Of a stretch of DNA of 64,000 bases, positions 34,278 through 42,505 are shown piece after piece (position 1 is the stretch's first letter; the number at the start of each line of letters is the position of its first letter). The stretch lies in the NCBI RefSeq assembly GCF_026340675.1, contig NZ_JAPEOX010000001.1:4092001-4156000 (forward strand), read 5' to 3'. Source of the stretch: Streptomyces sp. NBC_01264 (GTDB lineage: Bacteria > Actinomycetota > Actinomycetes > Streptomycetales > Streptomycetaceae). The translations under genes were made by a program, and so were the position numbers. Under the pieces are notes generated by a model. That model was not told where the DNA came from, ran no database searches, and saw only the letters and a list, made by a program, of their open reading frames with translations.

Positions 34278-36398
34278 TCATTCCGGCCGGACCGTGCCGT
34301 CCGACAGCCCGTCGTACAGCCCCTGTACGAGCTGCTCCCCGAGCCGGGCGGCCAGCCTCAGGGCGTCCTCGAACTCGGCCAGCGCCCGGAACCGCGCCCC
34401 GTAGACCTCCTGCTCGGTCCGCGGCAGCCGGGGCAGTTCGAGGCGGCGCACGTCGAGCCGGGTCGTGGTGGAGGCGTGGCTGCTGGCGCGCCGGTTGTTG
34501 GCGGTGGCGCGCAGGAAGCCCGCCAGGAACCAGGGGTCCAGTGCGGCCGGATCGGGCCGCAGCAGCTGCAGGCCCCGGCCGAGCGCCGCCCCGGCGGTGG
34601 CCGCGTCGACCACGCGGGCCACACGGGCGCCTCCGGTGAGGGGGACGACCACGTCACCGGGCGCGGTCAGCAGCGGCTCCTCCGCGGCGTCGGCCAGGGT
34701 GCCGGACGGGCCGGTGCCGGCACTCACGTCGTGCTCGGTCAGGACGGGGAAGCGGCCCGCCCCGCTGCCGGTGCCCGTGTACAGCAGCAGGGCTCCCGCG
34801 CGGGCGAGTTCGCCGACGGTGGTCAGCGGCAGCCTGGCCGGCGCGGTGGCGGGCCTCTCCGGGGAGGCGGCGGGCGGGGCCGGCGGGGTGAGCCGGGCCG
34901 CGCGGGTCAGCGTCGAGTCCAGCCGGTCCCGTACGGCGGTCAGCTCGGCCACGCCTCCGCCCGCGGCGGGCGGCGGCAGGTGGCGGGCCGGGGTCAGGTC
35001 GACATCGTCGTCGAGCAGCTCCACGACGGGCACGACGCGGCGCACGCCCGGGATGTCCGCCGCGTCCGGGGCCGTGCCGCCGCGCTCGTACGCCGTCCAG
35101 GCCTCCTCCACCGCGCTGTGCACGGCGGCCCACCCGGACCGCCCGGTACCCGCTCCGGGACCGTCGGCGAGTGCGGCGGTGTCCACGAGGAGCAGCCCGG
35201 AGGGGGGCGCCGCGTGCGGGGCGGGCCTGCGCAGCACCCACAGGTGCAGCGGGATCCCGTACGGGGGCGCGGCGCCGGCCGGGAGGGCCACGACGGCCCG
35301 CAGCGCGCCCCGGCGCAGCAGGTCGGCGCGGATGCGGCGGCCCGAGCGGCGGGCGGCGGCGGCGGGCGGCATGAGCAGGACGGCGGTGCCGCCCTCGCGC
35401 AGGTGGGCCAGGGCGTGCTGGACCCAGGCGAGTTCGGATTCGGCGCGGGCCGGCAGTCCGTACTCCCAGCGCGGGTCGTAGGACAGCTCCTCGTGGCCCC
35501 AGTTGCGTTCGTTGAACGGCGGGTGGCAGAGCACGGCGTCGACCGGTTCGGCGGCGGGGCGCGCGAAGGCGTCGGCGCGCAGGCTGTCGGCGGCGGCCGC
35601 GCGGACCGGGGCGTCCGACTGGAGGGCGAGGCGCAGGGCGGCCAGCGCGGCGAGCTCGGGCGAACTGTCCTGCGCGTAGCGGGTGGTGGCCCCGGGAACG
35701 GCCCGCAGCAGGGTGCCGGTGCCGCAGGCGGGGTCCAGGACGGTCTGGGGGGACGGCCCGGCGAGGGCGGCCATGAGGGTGGCGAGCCCGTCCGGAGTGA
35801 GCGTGTACTGACGGGGGTTGACCTCGAGGTGGCGGCCGAGCAGGAACTCGAAGGCCCCCTTGGTGCCGAGTTCGGCGGCGAGTTCGGCGGCGGCCCGCAG
35901 GAAGGGCACCGCGGCGGGCGCCGGTGGGGCGGTGGTCCCGAGCGGGTGCACGGGCCCGAACCGCAGGGCGAGCACCCGGTCGAGGGCGGGCGCCAGCAGG
36001 GTGGCCATCCGCTCGTCGGAGACGGCCGCGGCCTCCAGCCACTTCCTGGGCCGGTCGCGTACGAGGAGCAGCGCGCTCCCGGCTCTGACGAGCGCGGCCA
36101 CGGAGCCGCCGGGGTACGCGGCCACGTACTGCCAGACGCGCTCGCGCAGCGGGACCTCGGCCAGCTTGCCCTGGGCCCTGAGCCAGTCGGTGACCTCGGC
36201 CAGTGCGAAGGAGGGGCTGGTCTCGGTGCCGCCGACGGGGCGGGGGAAGTCGGCATGCCGGCGGCGCCAGTTGCTCACGGCGGCGCGGCCGACTCCCGCG
36301 AGGCGGGCGATCTCGGCGGCGGTGACTTCGGCGGGGGCTTCGGGGGCGGGCGCGTGGGGGGCGGCTGGGGCCTCGGTGGGGGGCTTCTGCTCCGGCAT
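34278..36398 (-). CDS. Orphan N6-adenine DNA methylase-like protein: HTH, methylase and specificity-like domain in one chain
   Basis: About 706 residues from ATG 36398. Residues about 22-80 are a helix-turn-helix of MerR/excisionase type (IARLAGVGRAAVSNWRRRH). Residues about 170-420 are a type I (HsdM-like) methylase with motif I DPACGTGTLL and motif IV CHPPFN. The canonical motif IV is NPPF, and His at its first position is unusual. Residues about 530-700 resemble an HsdS target-recognition half (DPWFLAGFLRATANN, LELPRLPRTEQEVYG). No HsdR or HsdS gene is adjacent. It could be a solitary methylase, a degenerate regulator, or an M-S fusion. It is divergent from a lipoprotein, with a palindrome at 36434 in between. 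Confidence 0.85.
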   Translation of the reverse strand: MPEQKPPTEAPAAPHAPAPEAPAEVTAAEIARLAGVGRAAVSNWRRRHADFPRPVGGTETSPSFALAEVTDWLRAQGKLAEVPLRERVWQYVAAYPGGSVAALVRAGSALLLVRDRPRKWLEAAAVSDERMATLLAPALDRVLALRFGPVHPLGTTAPPAPAAVPFLRAAAELAAELGTKGAFEFLLGRHLEVNPRQYTLTPDGLATLMAALAGPSPQTVLDPACGTGTLLRAVPGATTRYAQDSSPELAALAALRLALQSDAPVRAAAADSLRADAFARPAAEPVDAVLCHPPFNERNWGHEELSYDPRWEYGLPARAESELAWVQHALAHLREGGTAVLLMPPAAAARRSGRRIRADLLRRGALRAVVALPAGAAPPYGIPLHLWVLRRPAPHAAPPSGLLLVDTAALADGPGAGTGRSGWAAVHSAVEEAWTAYERGGTAPDAADIPGVRRVVPVVELLDDDVDLTPARHLPPPAAGGGVAELTAVRDRLDSTLTRAARLTPPAPPAASPERPATAPARLPLTTVGELARAGALLLYTGTGSGAGRFPVLTEHDVSAGTGPSGTLADAAEEPLLTAPGDVVVPLTGGARVARVVDAATAGAALGRGLQLLRPDPAALDPWFLAGFLRATANNRRASSHASTTTRLDVRRLELPRLPRTEQEVYGARFRALAEFEDALRLAARLGEQLVQGLYDGLSDGTVRPE

Positions 36399-36433
36399 GT
36401 GCGCGAGCATACCGCTGCAAAGAGGAGAGACCC

Positions 36434-36448
36434 ATTCACAGTGTGAAT
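36434..36448. promoter_or_regulatory. 15-bp palindrome in the methylase/lipoprotein spacer
   Basis: ATTCACA-G-TGTGAAT is a perfect dyad 36 bases upstream of the methylase-like gene start and 95 before the lipoprotein. AT-rich dyads are rare in this genome, so a repressor site is likely. The HTH of the methylase-like protein is one candidate ligand. Confidence 0.5.
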
Positions 36449-36470
36449 TTAACAATCTCCCAGAAACTCG

Positions 36471-36499
36471 TTGACTCGGTTCACAGGCTCTGCTGTGAT
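36471..36499 (+). promoter_or_regulatory. Promoter of the lipoprotein gene
   Basis: TTGACT (36471-36476), 17-base spacer, TGTGAT (36494-36499). The ATG is at 36543 with AGGAG 10 bases before it. Confidence 0.6.
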
Positions 36500-36542
36500 G
36501 ATCTCACCGAACAGGCCGTCAGATCAGGCAGGAGCCACACAC

Positions 36543-37247
36543 ATGTCCCAGACCATGCGCACCGGTTGGATCGCCCGCACCACCCGCAACAAGGTCCTGG
36601 CGGGCTGCGGCGCGGCCGTCGCCCTCGTGACGCTCAGCGCATGCGGCGGCGGCGACACCGCCGCCGACGAGGGCGCCGACCCGGCAGCCTCGAAGCCGGC
36701 GGCGAAGAGCAGCGCCCCGGCCGCCGACGCGGGCAGGGCGAAGTCGGCCGTCAAGGGCAGCGGCACCTTCCAGGTCGGCTCCGACGTCCAGCCCGGCCTC
36801 TACCGCTCGGCGGGCAACAAGGCCGACGCCAACTGCTACTGGGAGCGCGCCAAGGACTCCAAGGCCGAGCCGGAGTCGATCATCGACAACGACAACGTCG
36901 TGGGCCTCTCGTACGTGGCCATAGCCGCCACCGACAAGATCTTCAAGACCGAGGGCTGCAAGGGCTGGGAGCTCGTGGACCCGCAGGCCACGGGCACCCC
37001 GAAGGCCGAGATCTCCGGCAAGGGCGGCATGCTCAAGGTCGGCGTCGACATCGCCCCGGGCACCTACAAGTCCGCCGGCTCCACCGAGGACGGCAGCGGC
37101 TGCTACTGGGAGCGCACCAAGGACGCGACCGGCAGCCTCGACACGATCATCGCCAACGAGAACCCCGAGGGCCAGGCCGTCGTGACGATCGCGGCCAAGG
37201 ACGGCTTCTTCAAGACCGTCGACTGCCAGGACTGGAAGAAGGCCTGA
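36543..37247 (+). CDS. Lipoprotein with two tandem repeats of a CYWER domain
   Basis: 234 residues from ATG 36543. A signal peptide carries the lipobox LVTLSACGGG. A low-complexity Ala/Lys/Asp linker follows, then two similar ~65-residue units at about 71-137 and 157-232. Each has the pattern GTF/GML, G..VxPGxYxSAG (QPGLYRSAG, APGTYKSAG), CYWER and a final Phe/Cys/Trp triad (GCKGW, DCQDW). Two Cys per unit suggest internal disulfides. The repeats resemble domains in many actinobacterial surface lipoproteins of unknown function. It is convergent with the HNH nuclease gene, stop codons 11 bases apart. Confidence 0.82.
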   Translation: MSQTMRTGWIARTTRNKVLAGCGAAVALVTLSACGGGDTAADEGADPAASKPAAKSSAPAADAGRAKSAVKGSGTFQVGSDVQPGLYRSAGNKADANCYWERAKDSKAEPESIIDNDNVVGLSYVAIAATDKIFKTEGCKGWELVDPQATGTPKAEISGKGGMLKVGVDIAPGTYKSAGSTEDGSGCYWERTKDATGSLDTIIANENPEGQAVVTIAAKDGFFKTVDCQDWKKA

Positions 37248-37257
37248 CGGGGGCGGT

Positions 37258-37947
37258 TCAGCGCAGCCGCTCCGGCGGGCGGGTGGGATTGCCCCCGGTC
37301 GGCAGCCGCTCCCCCGGGCAGCCGGCCAGCACGCGCTTCATCGCGTCACGCTCGCCGGCCGTGACCCACAGCCCGTACTTCCGCTTGACCGCGATCTGGG
37401 CGGCGACGTAGCGGCAGCGGTACCCGCGGTCGGGCGGGAGCCAGGTGGCCGCGTCACCGTCCCCCTTCTCGCGGTTGGCCGCGGCGTCGACCGCCAGGAG
37501 GTTCAGCGGATCGTTGGCGAAGGCGATCCGCTTGCCCTTGTCCCAGCCGTCGGCCCCCTTCTGCCAGGCGTCGGAGAGGGCGACGACGTGGTCGATGTCC
37601 ACGCCGGGGCGGCCCCGCTCGTGCGTGATGCGGGCGCCGGTATAGGGGTCCTTCTCCAGCACCCCGGTCAGCACCTTGCAGCCGTCCTTGAAGGTGGTCC
37701 GGGCCAGGTCCCGCTTGAGGATGTCCTCGCGGGTCCCGCAGCCGCTGCCGTCCGTGTCCAGCCAGCCCTTGCCGAACCGCTCGCGCGCGTACCCCGTCTT
37801 CGGCGCCCGCCCCTTGACCGCGAGCCCGTCCACCGAGGTCAGGGCCACCGGCCCGTTGGCCGGGAGGGGGGCGTCCACTTCGGCGCAGCCGGAGGCCGCG
37901 AGGGCCGGGGCGAGCAGGAGGACGGGAAGCAGCAGGCGGGAGCGCAT
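37258..37947 (-). CDS. Secreted or lipid-anchored HNH-type nuclease (DUF1524/GmrSD-like)
   Basis: 229 residues. The signal peptide ends at a lipobox-like ALAASGCAE. The catalytic core has DIDHVVALSDAWQKGA and the Asn-centred FANDPLNLLAV(D)AAANREKG typical of ββα-metal HNH endonucleases (His122 region). The C-terminal region has the CRYVAAQIAVKRKYGLW segment found in this group. Such proteins are extracellular nucleases in Streptomyces and may degrade DNA for nutrient use. Start and signal were chosen on the hydrophobic N-terminus. It is downstream of and convergent with the lipoprotein gene. Confidence 0.85.
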   Translation of the reverse strand: MRSRLLLPVLLLAPALAASGCAEVDAPLPANGPVALTSVDGLAVKGRAPKTGYARERFGKGWLDTDGSGCGTREDILKRDLARTTFKDGCKVLTGVLEKDPYTGARITHERGRPGVDIDHVVALSDAWQKGADGWDKGKRIAFANDPLNLLAVDAAANREKGDGDAATWLPPDRGYRCRYVAAQIAVKRKYGLWVTAGERDAMKRVLAGCPGERLPTGGNPTRPPERLR

Positions 37948-38057
37948 AGGACAAGATCATAAACTCCATCCGATTACGGGATGTTCCGACCCTCCAACGA
38001 GCGAACCACCCCAAACGGGCGTAGCGTCGCAGAAGGGATTAGGGAAGGAGCCCGAGC

Positions 38058-38219
38058 ATGGGGATTTTCGACAGGTTCAAGGCCAAGGGCAAGGACATCT
38101 CCGACAACCTCGAACAAGAGGTCAACGAGAAGACCGGCAACAAGTACGCCGACCAAGTCGACAAGGCCCAGCAGCAGATGGAACAGAAGCTCGGCATCGA
38201 CGACGACCCGAAGAAGTAG
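38058..38219 (+). CDS. Small Rv0909/MT0933-like antitoxin-type protein
   Basis: 53 residues from ATG 38058 with AAGGAG 8 bases upstream. It is a charged single amphipathic helix (MGIFDRFKAKGKDISDNLEQ) with an acidic-then-basic tail (DDDPKK). It matches the MT0933/Rv0909-like small protein group, annotated as antitoxin in mycobacteria. No toxin gene is adjacent: the neighbours are the HNH nuclease (divergent) and mfd (convergent). The antitoxin name may therefore be misleading here. The gene is short but has a perfect ribosome site and a strong terminator. Confidence 0.75.
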   Translation: MGIFDRFKAKGKDISDNLEQEVNEKTGNKYADQVDKAQQQMEQKLGIDDDPKK

Positions 38220-38236
38220 CCCCCTCGGGAACGCGA

Positions 38237-38278
38237 ACGGCCGCGGACGGGGACCGGAAGGTCCCCGTCCGCGGCCGT
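38237..38278. terminator. Strong bidirectional terminator
   Basis: A 19-bp perfect stem (ACGGCCGCGGACGGGGACC with its complement) capped by a GGAA tetraloop, between the small gene and mfd. Confidence 0.92.
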
Positions 38279-38327
38279 CGCCGTGTCCACGAGCGCCGCG
38301 CTCACCAGCGCCTACGGACGCACCGCC

Positions 38328-41300
38328 CTACGAGCCGAGGATCGTGGCGAGGAACTCCCCGGTCCAGCCGAGCAGTTCCCGTCCGACCAGCGGCTTCCCA
38401 CCCACCCGGGCGGTCTTCGGCCGCGGCACCAGCACCTGCGAGGCGGTCGGCTTGATCACCGAGCCGGGGTAGAGCCGCTTCAGCCGCAGCTCCTGCGACT
38501 CGCGCAACTCCACCGGCCCGAAGCGGATGTTGGGTCCCTGGAGGGTGATGTCACCGACCCCGCAGGCGCGGGCGAGCATCCGCAGTCCGGCCACCAGCAG
38601 CAGGTTCTCCACCGGCTCCGGCAGCTTGCCGTAGCGGTCGGTGAGTTCCTCGCGGACCGCCTTGACGTCCTCTTCGGAGTTGGCCGCCGCGATGGACCGG
38701 TACGCCTGGAGGCGCAGCCGCTCGCCCGGCGCGTAGTCGTGCGGGACGTGCGCGTCGACCGGCAGCTCGATCTTGACCTCCAGCGGCGGCTCCTCCTCGA
38801 CCGCTCCGTCGACGGCCGACCGGTAGTCGGCCACGGCCTCGCCGACCATCCGGATGTAGAGGTCGAAGCCGACGCCCGCGATGTGGCCGGACTGCTCGCC
38901 GCCGAGCAGGTTGCCCGCGCCGCGGATCTCCAGGTCCTTCATCGCCACGTACATGCCAGCGCCCATCTCGGTGTGCTGGGCGATCGTCGCGAGCCGCTCG
39001 TGCGCGGTCTCGGTCAGCGGCTTCTCCGGCGGGTACAGGAAGTACGCGTACCCGCGCTCGCGGCCACGGCCCACGCGGCCGCGCAGCTGGTGCAGCTGGG
39101 AGAGGCCGAAGTTGTCGCCGCGCTCGACGATGAGGGTGTTGGCGTTGGAGATGTCGATGCCGGATTCGACGATCGTCGTGGAGACCAGGACGTCGAACTT
39201 CTTCTCCCAGAAGTCCACCACGACCTGTTCCAGGGCCTGTTCGGACATCTGGCCGTGCGCCGTCGCGATGCGCGCCTCGGGCACGATCTCGCGGAGCTTG
39301 GCGGCCGCCCGGTCGATGGACTCGACCCGGTTGTGGATGTAGAAGCACTGGCCCTCGCGGAGCAGCTCGCGGCGGATCGCGGCGCCGATCTGCTTCTCCT
39401 CGTAGGGGCCGACGAAGGTCAGGACCGGGTGGCGCTCCTCGGGCGGGGTGGTGATCGTGGACATCTCGCGGATGCCGGTCACCGCCATCTCCAGGGTGCG
39501 CGGGATGGGGGTCGCGGACATGGTCAGCACGTCGACGTTGGCCCGCAGCTTCTTCAGCTGCTCCTTGTGCTCGACGCCGAACCGCTGCTCCTCGTCGACG
39601 ATGACCAGGCCCAGGTCCTTGAACTTGGTCTCCTGGGAGAACAGCCGGTGCGTGCCGATGACGATGTCGACGGAGCCCTCCTTCAGGCCCTCCAGCGTCG
39701 CCTTGGACTCGCTGTCGCTCTGGAAGCGCGACAGCGCCTTCACCTTGACCGGGAACTGCGCGTACCGCTCGGAGAAGGTGCCGAAGTGCTGCTGCACCAG
39801 CAGCGTGGTCGGGACGAGGACGGCGACCTGTTTGCCGTCCTGGACCGCCTTGAACGCGGCGCGGACCGCGATCTCGGTCTTTCCGTAGCCCACGTCACCG
39901 CAGATGAGGCGGTCCATGGGGACCGACTTCTCCATGTCCTCCTTGACCTCGGCGATGGTGGTGAGCTGGTCGGGGGTCTCCGCGTACGGGAAGGCGTCCT
40001 CCAGCTCGCGCTGCCAGGGGGTGTCGGGGCCGAAGGTGTGGCCGGGGGCCGCCATGCGGGCGCTGTAGAGCTTGATGAGGTCGGCGGCGATCTCCTTGAC
40101 CGCCTTCTTCGCGCGCGCCTTGGTCTTGGTCCAGTCGGCGCCGCCGAGCCGGTGCAGGGTCGGGGCCTCGCCGCCGACGTACTTGGTGACCTGCTCCAGC
40201 TGGTCGGTGGGGATGTAGAGGCGGTCGCCGGGCTGGCCGCGCTTGGCCGGCGCGTACTCGACGAGCAGGTACTCGCGGGTGGCGCCCTGCACGGTGCGCT
40301 GCACCATCTCGATGTAGCGGCCGACGCCGTGCTGCTCGTGGACGATGTAGTCGCCGACCTCCAGCGTGAGCGGGTCGATCGTCTTGCGGCGCCGGGTCGG
40401 CATCCGGCCGAGGTCCTTGGTGGCGGTGCGCTGGCCGGTCAGGTCGGTCTCGGTCAGGACGGCGAGCTTCAGGACCGGGTCGACGAAGCCGTTGTCGAGG
40501 GAGCCGCACGAGACGTGGACCAGCGAGGGCTCCAGGACGGCGACGTCCGCCTCCAGGCGGGCCGCGATGCCCTCGCCGCCGAGCACCTCGACGGTACGGG
40601 CGGCCGGGCCGTGGCCCTCGGTGAGGTAGACCGTGCGCCAGCCGTCGGCGAGCCAGGCCTTGGTGTCGGCGAGCGCGCGGGCGGTGTCGCCGCGGTAGGC
40701 CTCGGGGGCGTGCATGCCGAGCTTGAGCGTGTCTCCGCCGGTCAGCTCCGCCTCGTCGGCGGCGAACGGGGACACCGACCACCACATCATGCCGAGCTCG
40801 CGCGCGTGCTCCCGTACGTCGGCGATCCCGCGGAGCGAGGCGGCGCCCACGTCGATGGGGGCCTCGCCACCACCGGCGGTGGCGGCCCAGGAGGCCATCA
40901 GGAACTCCTGCGAGGTGGCCACCAGGTCCGAGGCCCGCGTCCGCACCCGCTCCGGGTCGCACACGACGGCCATGGCGCCGGCGGGCAGTACGTCGATCAG
41001 CAGCTCCATGTCGTCGACCAGGACCGGGGCCAGGGACTCCATGCCCTCGACGGCGATCCCTTCGGCGATCTTGTGGAGCAGTTCGCCCAGCTCGGGGTGG
41101 AGCTCGGCGAGGGCCGCGGCGCGCTCGCGCACCTCGTCGGTGAGCAGCAGTTCCCGGCAGGGCGGGGCCCACAGGCCGTGCTCGGCGATCTCCAGGGAAC
41201 GCTGGTCGGCGACCTTGAAGTAGCGGATCTCCTCGACCTCGTCGCCCCAGAACTCCACGCGCAGCGGGTGCTCCTCGGTCGGCGGGAACACGTCGAGGAT

Positions 41301-41864
41301 GCCGCCGCGCACCGCGAACTCGCCGCGCTTCTCGACGAGCTCCACGCGGGCGTACGCGGCTGCGGCCAGTGCCTGCGTCACCGCGCCGAGGTCCACGCTC
41401 TCGCCCTGGCGCAGGCTCACCGGGACCAGGTCCCCGAGCCCCTTGACCTGCGGCTGGAGCACGGAACGGATCGGCGCGACGACCACGGAGACCGGGCCGG
41501 CCGCGGGGTCGTCCTTGCTCGGGTGCGCGAGGCGGCGCAGTACGGCGATCCGGCGGCCCACGGTGTCGCTGCGCGGGCTCAGCCGTTCGTGCGGCAGCGT
41601 CTCCCAGGAGGGGTACTCCGCCACCTCGTCCGGGTTGAGCATCGAGCGCAGGGCCGCGGCCAGGTCCTCCGCCTCCCGCCCGGTGGCGGTCACCGCGAGC
41701 ACGGTGCGCCCGGTACGGGCTGCCAGTGCGGCGATGGCGAAGGGCCGCGCGGCGGCCGGGCCGACGAGGTCCACGTGCATGCGGTTGCCGTCCCCGGCCG
41801 CGGTGACCGCTTCGGCGAGTGCGGGGTCCCGGGTGACGGCGTCGAGCAGTCCGTGCAGGCTCAT
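38328..41864 (-). CDS. mfd: Transcription-repair coupling factor Mfd
   Basis: 1178 residues from ATG 41864. Domains in order: an N-terminal UvrB-homology region (about 1-330), the RNA polymerase-interaction domain (about 490-570: DYIVHEQHGVGRYIEM), a RecG-type SF2 translocase with Walker A GDVGYGKTE, DEEQ box and TMSATPIPRTLEM (about 610-980), and the C-terminal D7 domain with LYPGSVIKP. It displaces stalled RNA polymerase and recruits UvrABC. Length and motifs are normal. It is convergent with the small antitoxin-like gene, with a strong terminator between. Confidence 0.97.
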   Translation of the reverse strand: MSLHGLLDAVTRDPALAEAVTAAGDGNRMHVDLVGPAAARPFAIAALAARTGRTVLAVTATGREAEDLAAALRSMLNPDEVAEYPSWETLPHERLSPRSDTVGRRIAVLRRLAHPSKDDPAAGPVSVVVAPIRSVLQPQVKGLGDLVPVSLRQGESVDLGAVTQALAAAAYARVELVEKRGEFAVRGGILDVFPPTEEHPLRVEFWGDEVEEIRYFKVADQRSLEIAEHGLWAPPCRELLLTDEVRERAAALAELHPELGELLHKIAEGIAVEGMESLAPVLVDDMELLIDVLPAGAMAVVCDPERVRTRASDLVATSQEFLMASWAATAGGGEAPIDVGAASLRGIADVREHARELGMMWWSVSPFAADEAELTGGDTLKLGMHAPEAYRGDTARALADTKAWLADGWRTVYLTEGHGPAARTVEVLGGEGIAARLEADVAVLEPSLVHVSCGSLDNGFVDPVLKLAVLTETDLTGQRTATKDLGRMPTRRRKTIDPLTLEVGDYIVHEQHGVGRYIEMVQRTVQGATREYLLVEYAPAKRGQPGDRLYIPTDQLEQVTKYVGGEAPTLHRLGGADWTKTKARAKKAVKEIAADLIKLYSARMAAPGHTFGPDTPWQRELEDAFPYAETPDQLTTIAEVKEDMEKSVPMDRLICGDVGYGKTEIAVRAAFKAVQDGKQVAVLVPTTLLVQQHFGTFSERYAQFPVKVKALSRFQSDSESKATLEGLKEGSVDIVIGTHRLFSQETKFKDLGLVIVDEEQRFGVEHKEQLKKLRANVDVLTMSATPIPRTLEMAVTGIREMSTITTPPEERHPVLTFVGPYEEKQIGAAIRRELLREGQCFYIHNRVESIDRAAAKLREIVPEARIATAHGQMSEQALEQVVVDFWEKKFDVLVSTTIVESGIDISNANTLIVERGDNFGLSQLHQLRGRVGRGRERGYAYFLYPPEKPLTETAHERLATIAQHTEMGAGMYVAMKDLEIRGAGNLLGGEQSGHIAGVGFDLYIRMVGEAVADYRSAVDGAVEEEPPLEVKIELPVDAHVPHDYAPGERLRLQAYRSIAAANSEEDVKAVREELTDRYGKLPEPVENLLLVAGLRMLARACGVGDITLQGPNIRFGPVELRESQELRLKRLYPGSVIKPTASQVLVPRPKTARVGGKPLVGRELLGWTGEFLATILGS

Positions 41865-42054
41865 GAAGGCGGCTTTCCGTCCGGTGAGGTGCGGCACGTC
41901 CCCGCGAGGCGGCAACGCGAAGGACCCGACACGTCGAACGGGCCGGGGGTTCCCACCCTACGACGCGGGTCCGACACCCGCGCGTGGGATCGGGGTCCCT
42001 CGTGGGGGTGACGGAGCTGGCGCGGACCGGTCCGGCCTCAGGACGCTTGGCACG

Positions 42055-42408
42055 ATGGCTGGTCCACCTCTGTCCCGTGCCCTGGAGTACACGAGGGAAG
42101 CGGCCCGGCAGTACACCGTCCACGAAAAGAAGACCCACTTCTCCAAGATCCTGGAGATCGTCGCCACCGGCAAAGAGGTCATCATCAGCAAGGCCGGAGA
42201 GCCGGAGGCCAAGGTCGTCCCGCTCGCGGGGAAGGTCCGGCGGACCGACCGGGGGTCGGTCACCGAGCCCGTCGTCCTCCGCGAAGACTTCGACGACATG
42301 TCCGACGATTCCGGCTTCGCCGAGGCCTTCGGACTGCTCCCTACCCCTGGCATCGAGGCTGCGGAATCCGGGCGGGGCGGCTGCCCGCCCACCACAAGGA
42401 CCCCTTAG
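42055..42408 (+). CDS. Phd/YefM-type antitoxin fused to a remnant of a PIN toxin
   Basis: 117 residues from ATG 42055. Residues about 19-60 are the Phd/YefM antitoxin core (QYTVHEKKTHFSKILEIVAT, EVIISKAGEPEAKVVPL). The next ~35 residues are acidic and should bind the toxin. From about residue 95 the frame runs into what was the PIN toxin in another frame, so the last ~20 residues (GRGGCPPTTRTP) are non-native. The antitoxin may still be functional. No intact toxin exists next to it. The start could lie upstream, but no ribosome site is clear. Confidence 0.75.
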   Translation: MAGPPLSRALEYTREAARQYTVHEKKTHFSKILEIVATGKEVIISKAGEPEAKVVPLAGKVRRTDRGSVTEPVVLREDFDDMSDDSGFAEAFGLLPTPGIEAAESGRGGCPPTTRTP

Positions 42409-42505
42409 ATCGGACACTGGTAGCCCAGGCCCAGACGGAGGGACTCACCTCGTCACCCGGGACAAGCACATCCCGCTCTACGACGTGCCCGTCATGAGCG
42501 TTTGA
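42381..42505 (+). pseudogene. Remnant of a VapC/PIN-domain toxin (3' end only, frameshifted)
   Basis: The DNA encodes LPAHHKDPLDRTLVAQAQ and TEGLT and then, after a one-base deletion near 42449-42450, LVTRDKHIPLYDV and PVMSV. These are the C-terminal hallmarks of VapC-like PIN toxins (DPFDR, LVTRD). The first ~80 residues, including the N-terminal acidic active-site residue, are missing. The toxin is therefore dead. Confidence 0.72.

Noticed and set aside
38283..42011. A 1242-codon plus-strand frame opposite mfd
   Set aside because: It is antisense to the well-supported mfd gene, with a composition typical of the GC-rich shadow of a real gene, and no homology or ribosome site.
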